Below are positions 57,685 through 64,000 of a DNA stretch of 64,000 nucleotides, piece by piece. The position numbers and the translations under genes are program-made. The stretch lies in contig JAKOVB010000067.1 of the NCBI GenBank assembly GCA_029782295.1, positions 186,001 through 250,000 on the forward strand. Reading direction: 5' to 3'. The notes beneath the pieces are model-generated. The model was given only the letters and a program-made list of their open reading frames with translations, made no database searches and was not told where the DNA came from. This stretch comes from Pseudomonadota bacterium. Its GTDB lineage: Bacteria > Pseudomonadota > Gammaproteobacteria > Burkholderiales > Methylophilaceae. Within the stretch, counting starts at the first letter, position 1; every line of letters begins with the position of its first letter.

Positions 57685-59007
57685 TTACGCTTTCAACCGG
57701 GTGAGAAACTGTTGAACCAGATGGCCGAGACCGGTCGGAGACGTGTCGGCGTAATCGTAACGTACCCGGATGATGCCCGCCATGCCCAGCAGGGCCCCGA
57801 GGTCGATGGGGGTGGCCGACAGGATGGCTTCTGCGTGACAGTTCTGCAACGTTGTCCTGAGGGCATCCCGCTGCGCATGACTGTAGCCCAGGGCTGGCAG
57901 CACCGGACCGATATGGGGGTAACAGGCGTAGGCCGCGGCGATTTCCGGTGGAGCGCTGGGGCGCGGGTCTACCGGCACCGCCCCTGCCAGCATCGCAGCC
58001 CGGTAGCCGGCACCCCAGGGCATGCCGCCATGAGTGAGAGTGGGGCCGTCCTCGACGACGACCACGCGTTTATCCCGGAGGTCAGGGTTGCCGTCGATGC
58101 GCAGTGGTGATGAGGCGCGGACGACCGGGATTCCCGGGCATAGTTGGGCGAGGGTGGCTTCCATCGCCTGCACGGCCGTTGCTGATGCGACGTCGGATTT
58201 GGCGATGACGAGGATGTCGGCCATGCGCAGTACGGTCTCACCCGGATGGTATGAGGTTTCGTGGCCAGGGCGCAAGGCGTCGACTAGGACGATATGCAGG
58301 TCGGGGCGATAGAACGGAAAGTCGTTGTTGCCACCGTCCCAGAGGATGATGTCGGCTTCCTGTTCGGCCTGCTGCAGGATGCGGGCGTAATCGATGCCGG
58401 CGAAGACAAGATTGCCGGCGGTGAGGTGCGGCTCATATTCTTCCCGTTCCTCGATGGTGCAGTCGGCCCGGTCCAGGTCCTCCACCGTGGCAAACCGTTG
58501 CACGGCTTCTTGCACCAAGTCGCCGTAGGGCATGGGATGACGAACGACGGCAACGCGCATGCCGGTCTTGCGCAGCATGGTTGACAGCCAGCGGGTGGTC
58601 TGGGACTTGCCACATCCGGTACGCACCGCGGAAACGGCAATGACGGGGACGATGGATTTCAGCGTAGTGCGGTCCGGCCCCAGCATCACGAAATCGGCCC
58701 CGCAGGCCAGCGCGCGCGAGGCACGATGCATGACTTCGATGTGGCTCAGGTCGCTGTAGGCGAATACGACCTGCTGGACCTTCTTTGCCCGGCACACGGC
58801 CTCCAGGTCGTGTTCGTCGACGATGGGGATGCCATGAGGGTAATGCGGACCCGCCAGAGCGGCCGGATAGGTCCGGTCGGCAATCCCGGTGATCTGGGCC
58901 GCGGTGAAGGCGACCACCTCCACGGCCGGGTCATCCCGATAGACCGTGTTGAAATTATGGAAGTCGCGCCCGGCCGCGCCCATAATCAGGATGGGTGTAC
59001 GTTGCAT
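57685..59007 (-). CDS. Cyclic 2,3-diphosphoglycerate synthetase-like protein
   Basis: 440 residues. N-terminal Rossmann-like part (ILIMGAAGRDFHNFN, FVMLGPDRT), then a P-loop domain AVRTGCGKSQTTRWL with WDGGNNDFPF and VDALRPGH. The family is named from the archaeal cDPGS, but many bacterial homologues have no known product. Not coupled to the ABC operon upstream (4 bases separate them, same strand), so cotranscription is likely. Confidence 0.8.
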   Translation of the reverse strand: MQRTPILIMGAAGRDFHNFNTVYRDDPAVEVVAFTAAQITGIADRTYPAALAGPHYPHGIPIVDEHDLEAVCRAKKVQQVVFAYSDLSHIEVMHRASRALACGADFVMLGPDRTTLKSIVPVIAVSAVRTGCGKSQTTRWLSTMLRKTGMRVAVVRHPMPYGDLVQEAVQRFATVEDLDRADCTIEEREEYEPHLTAGNLVFAGIDYARILQQAEQEADIILWDGGNNDFPFYRPDLHIVLVDALRPGHETSYHPGETVLRMADILVIAKSDVASATAVQAMEATLAQLCPGIPVVRASSPLRIDGNPDLRDKRVVVVEDGPTLTHGGMPWGAGYRAAMLAGAVPVDPRPSAPPEIAAAYACYPHIGPVLPALGYSHAQRDALRTTLQNCHAEAILSATPIDLGALLGMAGIIRVRYDYADTSPTGLGHLVQQFLTRLKA

Positions 59008-59011
59008 GGGG

Positions 59012-60214
59012 TTATTCTGCCCTCAGCGCGTCGATCGGGTCCAGTCTTGCGGCGTGGCGTGCTGGCAGCACGCCTGCCAGCAGTCCGATGCTGGCCGCCA
59101 TGAGTTCGGCGATGACAGCGAAGTTCCAGGGGGTGTGCACGGGGAATTCCGGTAGCACTAGCCGGATGAGTTGCGCAAGGCCGACCCCCAGTGCCAGACC
59201 GAACAGGCCTCCAAGTGCAGCAAGCAGGACGGATTCGCCCAGGAACAGGCCGAGGATGGTGTGCTGACGTGCCCCCAGTGCTACCAGCAAGCCGATTTCC
59301 TGTTTGCGTTCGGCCACGGCGATGGTCATGATAGTGACGATGCCGACTCCACCGACCAGCAGGGAAATGCCGCCCAATGCACCAACCGCCATGGTCAGGA
59401 TGTCCAGAATGTTGGACAGCGTTTTCAGCATGTCTTCCTGGGTGGTGATGGTGAAATCCTCGCTTCCGTGGCGAAGCTTCATGTGGGCCTTGACCGCGGC
59501 AGCGACGGTGCTGGCAGGAATGCCCTCCGCGTAGGTTACGTCGATCTCCATCAGGCCTTCGCGGTTGTAGACTTCCATGGCACGCGCGGCGGGGACGAAA
59601 GCGGTGTCGTCAAGGTCAATGCCGAGGAACTGGCCTTTGGGGGCCATGACACCGATCACGCGGAAATGCAGGCCTCCGATGCGCACCCGGGCTCCCAGCG
59701 GATTGGCGGAGCCGAACAGTTCATTGCGCAATTTACTGCCCAGCACTACGAAAGCCCGCGCGCCGCTCGCGTCGTCATTGGGCAGAAAACTGCCGATGCG
59801 CACCGTGGAACTGAAAACTTTTGGGAAGTAGGCGTCTACGCCATAAACAGTCGTGCGTCGCAAGCGGCCGTTGCCCTCGACTTCTGAATTCCCCCAGACG
59901 ATAGGTGTGGTGCCTGTCACGTGCGGCAACTGCTGTAGAGACCGGGCGTCCTCCAGGGTCAGGAGTCGTGCGGTGGAGGGAATGCCAGAGGGCGGCTGCC
60001 CGCCGGTCTTGACCTTGCCAGGGGAAACGCCGATGACGTTGGTGCCGAACTGGGTGAACTCCGCGAGCACGAAGCGATGAACGCCCTCGCCGATGGAGGT
60101 GAGCAGGATGACTGCCGCGATGCCGACCGCGATACCCAGTAGCGTTAGGAAGCTGCGCAGGCGGTGCGAAGTGATGGCATGCAGGGCGTAGCGAGCAGCG
60201 TCCGATAAATCCAT
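59012..60214 (-). CDS. MacB/FtsX-type ABC transporter permease 1
   Basis: 400 residues: N-terminal helix (SFLTLLGIAVGIAAVILLTSIGEG), large periplasmic MacB_PCD domain (FGTNVIGVSPGK), and three C-terminal helices (LGGISLLVGGVGIVTIM). Last permease in the operon; separated from the second permease by a diguanylate cyclase gene. Confidence 0.9.
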   Translation of the reverse strand: MDLSDAARYALHAITSHRLRSFLTLLGIAVGIAAVILLTSIGEGVHRFVLAEFTQFGTNVIGVSPGKVKTGGQPPSGIPSTARLLTLEDARSLQQLPHVTGTTPIVWGNSEVEGNGRLRRTTVYGVDAYFPKVFSSTVRIGSFLPNDDASGARAFVVLGSKLRNELFGSANPLGARVRIGGLHFRVIGVMAPKGQFLGIDLDDTAFVPAARAMEVYNREGLMEIDVTYAEGIPASTVAAAVKAHMKLRHGSEDFTITTQEDMLKTLSNILDILTMAVGALGGISLLVGGVGIVTIMTIAVAERKQEIGLLVALGARQHTILGLFLGESVLLAALGGLFGLALGVGLAQLIRLVLPEFPVHTPWNFAVIAELMAASIGLLAGVLPARHAARLDPIDALRAE

Positions 60215-60217
60215 ACG

Positions 60218-61045
60218 TCAGACGTTTCCTGCGGATGCATGGGGTTGGGCCGTGGATGGCGGTAGGCTTTCGTCATCCATGGCCACGCGGTCCTTGCCCG
60301 TGTGCTTGGCTTTGTACAGCGCTTTGTCTGCCCGGTGTATAAGTTGATCCAAGGTGGTTTTCTGTTCCTGGTCGAGCATGGCAACTCCAATGCTGACCGT
60401 ATTCCGGATTTCGATTCCCTGATGATGGACGACATTATTTCTCACTTCTTCCAGGACTTTTCCTGCAAAGTGCAGCGTACCTTCCCGATCGGTGTTGAGG
60501 ATCATGAGGGCAAATTCTTCGCCCCCTACCCTGCCTAGAAGATCGCTGTTGCGTTTCAGGCCAGTCAGTACCGAGGCAAAACTTCTGATCACAGTGTCAC
60601 CGACGTTGTGACCATGGGTGTCATTGATGTTTTTGAAATTGTCGATATCCATGTACATCAATGCAATTGCAAAATGATTGCGCCGAGCGATTTGAAGGGT
60701 TTGTTCCGCGCTGGACAGGAATGCACGGCGATTGAGGGTTCCAGTCATGTCGTCATAAGTCGCCAGAAGTCGCATTTCCTGCTCCAGGCGATGTATCTTG
60801 ATAAGCAAGCTCATCAGGCGCCATGAAACGATGGGGGCAATCACGAGCGGGGCAATAAATGCAATTAGCATGATGTTGAACGTTACCGCAGATTCTTGCA
60901 GTTTCAGACCGACATAGGTAATCGCAAGTGACATCAGGATGGATCCCATCGTGATCAGGGCCACGATCGTAGTACGGGTGATTGGGGGCTGAAGGTTTGC
61001 TGCTCTGTCTGTGACAGGTCGTGGAATGAGGGGCAAGGCGCTCAT
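60218..61045 (-). CDS. Membrane diguanylate cyclase (GGDEF)
   Basis: 275 residues. Two N-terminal membrane helices (about 25-50 and 58-80) and a GGDEF domain with active motif GGEEF and an intact I-site RNSD five residues before it. Makes c-di-GMP. Situated between two ABC permease genes with gaps of 2-3 bases, hence part of the efflux operon. Short Pro/Ala tail. Confidence 0.93.
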   Translation of the reverse strand: MSALPLIPRPVTDRAANLQPPITRTTIVALITMGSILMSLAITYVGLKLQESAVTFNIMLIAFIAPLVIAPIVSWRLMSLLIKIHRLEQEMRLLATYDDMTGTLNRRAFLSSAEQTLQIARRNHFAIALMYMDIDNFKNINDTHGHNVGDTVIRSFASVLTGLKRNSDLLGRVGGEEFALMILNTDREGTLHFAGKVLEEVRNNVVHHQGIEIRNTVSIGVAMLDQEQKTTLDQLIHRADKALYKAKHTGKDRVAMDDESLPPSTAQPHASAGNV

Positions 61046-61047
61046 GT

Positions 61048-62256
61048 TTATCGTTTTCCCAGAGCGATGACGGCATCCAGCCTGGCAGCGCGCTTGGCTG
61101 GCATGACTCCGAAGATCAGCCCGGAACCCAGCGCTGTCCCCAGCCCGGCGAGGACGGCCCAGTGTGGCGGATAGGCGGGAAAAGTGGGGTAGAACGAGCG
61201 CAGGATGGCAGCGCCCAAGTGCCCGAGCAGAATGCCTGCGACTCCGCCCAGTAGCGACAACATGCCGGCCTCGAACAGGAAGGCGTTGCGTAGGGTTCTT
61301 GCGGTGGCCCCCAGTGCCTTGAGCAGGCCGATCTCGGCCGTGCGCTGGGTAACCGAGACAAGCATCACGTTCATGACCAGAATGCCGGCCACGGCGAGAC
61401 TGACCGCGGCGATTCCGGCGACCCCGAGCGTCAGGACACGCAGGATCTTATCGAAAGTCTCCAGCACGGCGTCCTGAGTGATGACGGTGACGTCTTCCTC
61501 GCCCTCATGGCGCTGAATCATCTTTTTCAGCACGCCGGCCTTCACCTCCTGTAACTGCTCCCGGCTACGGGCCTCGATCAGGATACGGAACAGGGTGTTG
61601 GTATTGAGCATGGCCTGAACGGTGGCAGCCGGCAGGATCAGCAGTTCGCCGGTGGTCATGCCCATGCCCTGGCCGCCCTCCGCCAGCACCCCGACTACGC
61701 GCAGCCTGCGGCCACCGACGCGTACCGTTTTGCCCAGTGGATTTTCGTTGCCAAACAATTCCTGGCGTACGATGGCGCCAAGCACGATCTCGGCCGGTCC
61801 GCGCCCGAGCACGTCGGCTGAGATGAAGCGGCCTTGGGCCAGCTTGAGGTTGCGGATGCTGAGGAAGTCACGGTTAGTGCCGACCAGCATTGACTGGCGC
61901 AATCGTCCCATCGCATTGACTTCGGCGGTCCCAATCACGATTGGGGCGTGCCTGACGACTCCCGGAACCCGCAGCAAGGCCTGCGCGTCTTCCAGGGTGA
62001 TGTCCCGAGGAGTGCTGGTGATCAGGTTGGCGGGGTTGAATCCGCGCGTTTCGGAACGCCCTGGCAGCACGATGACGAGGTTTGTGCCAATGGATGAAAA
62101 CTCGCCGACCACGTAACGACGCGCACCATCACCAAGGGCGGTGAGGATGATGACAGCGCCAACGCCGATGGCCATGGACAGGACCAGCAATCCGGTGCGT
62201 AGCGGTGTGCCTGAAGCGGCATCGCGGGCGAAGCGCAAGGTGTCGGCCAGTCTCAT
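61048..62256 (-). CDS. MacB/FtsX-type ABC transporter permease 2
   Basis: 402 residues, same layout as permease 1 (LLVLSMAIGVGAVIILTALGDG; SSIGTNLVIVLPG; AAVSLAVAGILVMNVMLV). Clearly paralogous to it. Overlaps the ATPase gene by 4 bases, so it is the directly coupled partner. Confidence 0.9.
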   Translation of the reverse strand: MRLADTLRFARDAASGTPLRTGLLVLSMAIGVGAVIILTALGDGARRYVVGEFSSIGTNLVIVLPGRSETRGFNPANLITSTPRDITLEDAQALLRVPGVVRHAPIVIGTAEVNAMGRLRQSMLVGTNRDFLSIRNLKLAQGRFISADVLGRGPAEIVLGAIVRQELFGNENPLGKTVRVGGRRLRVVGVLAEGGQGMGMTTGELLILPAATVQAMLNTNTLFRILIEARSREQLQEVKAGVLKKMIQRHEGEEDVTVITQDAVLETFDKILRVLTLGVAGIAAVSLAVAGILVMNVMLVSVTQRTAEIGLLKALGATARTLRNAFLFEAGMLSLLGGVAGILLGHLGAAILRSFYPTFPAYPPHWAVLAGLGTALGSGLIFGVMPAKRAARLDAVIALGKR

Positions 62257-62945
62257 GGCGTGATCCCCGCACTGTCGCGGGCAATGGCGCCGTCTTCCAT
62301 GACGAGTTGTCGACGTGCGCGCGCACCGAGGGACTGATCGTGGGTCACGATGATGAGCGTCACCCCTTGCTGAGTGTTGAGGGCTTCCAGCAGATGGATG
62401 ACCTCTTCTCCAGTCGCGCGGTCGAGGTTTCCAGTCGGCTCGTCCGCCAGGATCACTGCAGGATGCATCACGGTAGCGCGTGCGATGGCGACCCGCTGGC
62501 GCTGACCGCCGGACAGTTGGTCCGGACGGTGGTGCGCCCGTTCCGTCAGGCCATATTCCTGCAGTGCCTGTTGTACACGTCGGTGGCGCTCCGACGGCGC
62601 GATGCCAGCCAGCATCAGCGGGAGATCGATGTTGGCGGCGGCGGTCAGGCGTGGCACCAGGTGAAAGCTCTGAAACACAAATCCGATACGTTCACTGCGT
62701 ATGTGCGCCTGTTCTTCCAGGCTCAGGGTGGTGACATCGCGGCCTTCCAGCCGGTAGGTGCCGGCGTTGGGGCGGTCGAGCAGGCCCAGAAGGTTGAGCA
62801 TGGTGGACTTTCCCGAGCCGGAGGGACCCATCATCGCGACGTATTCGCCTGCTTCGATCGTGAGGTCAATATCGCGCAGGGCATGGACGATGCTGTCACC
62901 CAACTGAAAGGTGCGTTGAATGCCGCTGAGTTCGATGAGTGACAA
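62253..62945 (-). CDS. MacB/LolD-type ABC transporter ATPase
   Basis: 230 residues, TTG start. Walker A GPSGSGKST, signature LSGGQRQRVAIARA, Walker B VILADEPTGNLD, all intact. Energises the permeases for export through the periplasm with the adaptor protein. Confidence 0.93.
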   Translation of the reverse strand: MSLIELSGIQRTFQLGDSIVHALRDIDLTIEAGEYVAMMGPSGSGKSTMLNLLGLLDRPNAGTYRLEGRDVTTLSLEEQAHIRSERIGFVFQSFHLVPRLTAAANIDLPLMLAGIAPSERHRRVQQALQEYGLTERAHHRPDQLSGGQRQRVAIARATVMHPAVILADEPTGNLDRATGEEVIHLLEALNTQQGVTLIIVTHDQSLGARARRQLVMEDGAIARDSAGITP

Positions 62946-62948
62946 GGG

Positions 62949-64000
62949 TTATTTCCCTGCCGGTTTGTCTTCCGGCCTGACAAGGGCGCCAGCCTTCACC
63001 CCTTCGCGCTCTAGCGACAGCACGACTCGGTCTCCGGCCTTCAGGCCATCCAGCACTTCCGTGAACTCCCAGTTGGCGATGCCGGTCTTGAGCTGTACTT
63101 CTTCCAGCTTTCCGCTCTCTGGCAGATAGCGTAGCACTCGGCCACCTTCCATCAAGGCGGAAGTCGGGACGCGTAACACGTTGTCATGACTGTCGAGGAC
63201 GATTTCGAGGTCGGCACTGTAGCCAACCAGCATGCGAGGGATGTCTGCGGGACGATCGAGGCTGGCCTCGACATCAACGGTACGGGCTTGTTTCTCTACA
63301 GCCTGCACATACGGAGCGACGCGGCGGACATGGGCAGGAAATATCTGACCGTGGAATGCGTCCAAAGTCACGCGGGCAATCTGACCGACCCTCATCTTGG
63401 GGGCATCGACTTCGTCCATCGGCGCCTTGATGTAGAGGCAGGTCGGGTCGATCAGGTCGATGGCCGGGGGAGTGGCAACGCCGGGCGGGGAAGGGGTCGT
63501 ATATTCCCCCAGTTCGCCGACGATTTCGGCGATGACGCCATCAAACGGCGCAACCAATTCCGTGCGGCGTTGTTGTACCGTGCTGAGATTGACCTGGGCG
63601 CTGGCTTGTCCGACTTCAGCACGGGCTGCTGCACAGGCAGCTTTGCGCGATTCGGCCTCGCTTCGGGCTTTGTCCTCGGCGCCTTCTGAAATGAAGCCCC
63701 GGGCGCGCAGGCGGGATGAGCGGTCCGCTTCACGCACGGCGTTGTCGGCCTGAGCGCAAACTTCTTTCACGTGTTTGCTGGCGGTTTCGACCTGCTTCTG
63801 CGCCACGCCAGTCTGAGCCCGCTGATCATCGTTCCAGAGGCGCATCAGCACCTGCCCCTTTTTGACGTGGTCGCCTTCCTTCACCCCGAGGTAGACGATG
63901 CGTCCGCCGATGATGGGCGACATCTTGGTACGCTGGCAGGCCTCCACAGTGCCGGCGCGAGTGTTGGCGATACTGGCTTCGACTTTGCCGTGCCCGATTT
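62949..64000 (-). CDS. Periplasmic adaptor (MacA/HlyD family), 5' end outside window
   Basis: At least 350 residues in view. The reading frame is open to the window edge (SIANTRAGTVEACQ just upstream of the ATG-like GTG), so the N-terminus is missing. Lipoyl-type domain with VKEGDHVKKGQVLMRL, a long coiled-coil hairpin (QTGVAQKQVETASKHVKEV), then beta-barrel domain. Links the ABC permeases to an outer-membrane channel. Three bases from the ATPase gene. Confidence 0.9.
   Translation of the reverse strand, partial: IGHGKVEASIANTRAGTVEACQRTKMSPIIGGRIVYLGVKEGDHVKKGQVLMRLWNDDQRAQTGVAQKQVETASKHVKEVCAQADNAVREADRSSRLRARGFISEGAEDKARSEAESRKAACAAARAEVGQASAQVNLSTVQQRRTELVAPFDGVIAEIVGELGEYTTPSPPGVATPPAIDLIDPTCLYIKAPMDEVDAPKMRVGQIARVTLDAFHGQIFPAHVRRVAPYVQAVEKQARTVDVEASLDRPADIPRMLVGYSADLEIVLDSHDNVLRVPTSALMEGGRVLRYLPESGKLEEVQLKTGIANWEFTEVLDGLKAGDRVVLSLEREGVKAGALVRPEDKPAGK

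Overview
The window reads as chromosomal DNA of a GC-rich betaproteobacterium. The best fit is the Nitrosomonadales (Sulfuricellaceae/Gallionellaceae/Thiobacillaceae-like). This is inferred from gene content and order: cysE-iscR-iscS-iscU-iscA-hscBA-fdx, dapA-bamC, rsxABCDGE-nth, flhF-flhG-fliA-mot, a csp-infA pair, and betaproteobacterial hypothetical families. No rRNA, tRNA or CRISPR array was seen. Coding density is very high and no gap exceeds about 280 bases.

Layout. 1-5.4 kb: the 3' end of lysS, a copper chaperone, then a likely phosphate-starvation group (porin with a good Pho box, PhoX-type phosphatase, OlsB-like acyltransferase). 5.5-8.1 kb: a membrane GGDEF-EAL protein. 8.1-18.7 kb, minus strand: the ISC iron-sulfur assembly operon with two tandem cysteine desulfurases, preceded by cysE, a hybrid sensor kinase and trmJ. 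18.8-24.9 kb: suhB with a boxA-like leader, a Ca2+-type P-ATPase, a TetR regulator with a visible operator, a thioredoxin-like ferredoxin, and an odd membrane protein carrying a TetR-like ligand domain without DNA-binding domain. 25-34.6 kb: mutS, slyD, a peroxiredoxin, a ribosomal oxygenase, a secretin-N-domain protein, an Ala/Pro-repeat lipoprotein, and bamC-dapA. 34.9-42.1 kb: the Rsx/Rnf electron-transport operon with nth, a FIST protein and a DUF1841 protein. 42.2-44 kb: NYN-LOTUS protein, cold-shock protein, second IF-1.

44.2-47.6 kb is the most interesting locus: ECF sigma factor, zinc-finger anti-sigma, a small secreted Cys-rich precursor peptide, DUF692 (MNIO) maturase, DUF2063 partner and DoxX membrane protein. 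These look like one operon for a ribosomally made, thio-oxazole/oxazolone-type copper-binding metallophore (HvfABC/bufferin class). The precursor has unusual EGSCS repeats created by a recent 33-bp duplication, and the last gene has a hairpin touching its ribosome-binding site. Directly downstream sits a tnpB-only IS605/IS1341-type element with a readable right end and a predictable 16-nt guide.

49.1-55.2 kb: flagellar regulation and motor genes (flhF, a MinD-like FlhG with degenerate nucleotide-binding motifs, fliA, motC/motD, flgM-flgN with a near-consensus sigma-28 promoter). 55.3-64 kb: msrA, corA, a GST, a cyclic-2,3-diphosphoglycerate-synthetase-like protein, and a MacAB-type ABC efflux operon with two FtsX-like permeases that has a complete diguanylate cyclase gene embedded between them.
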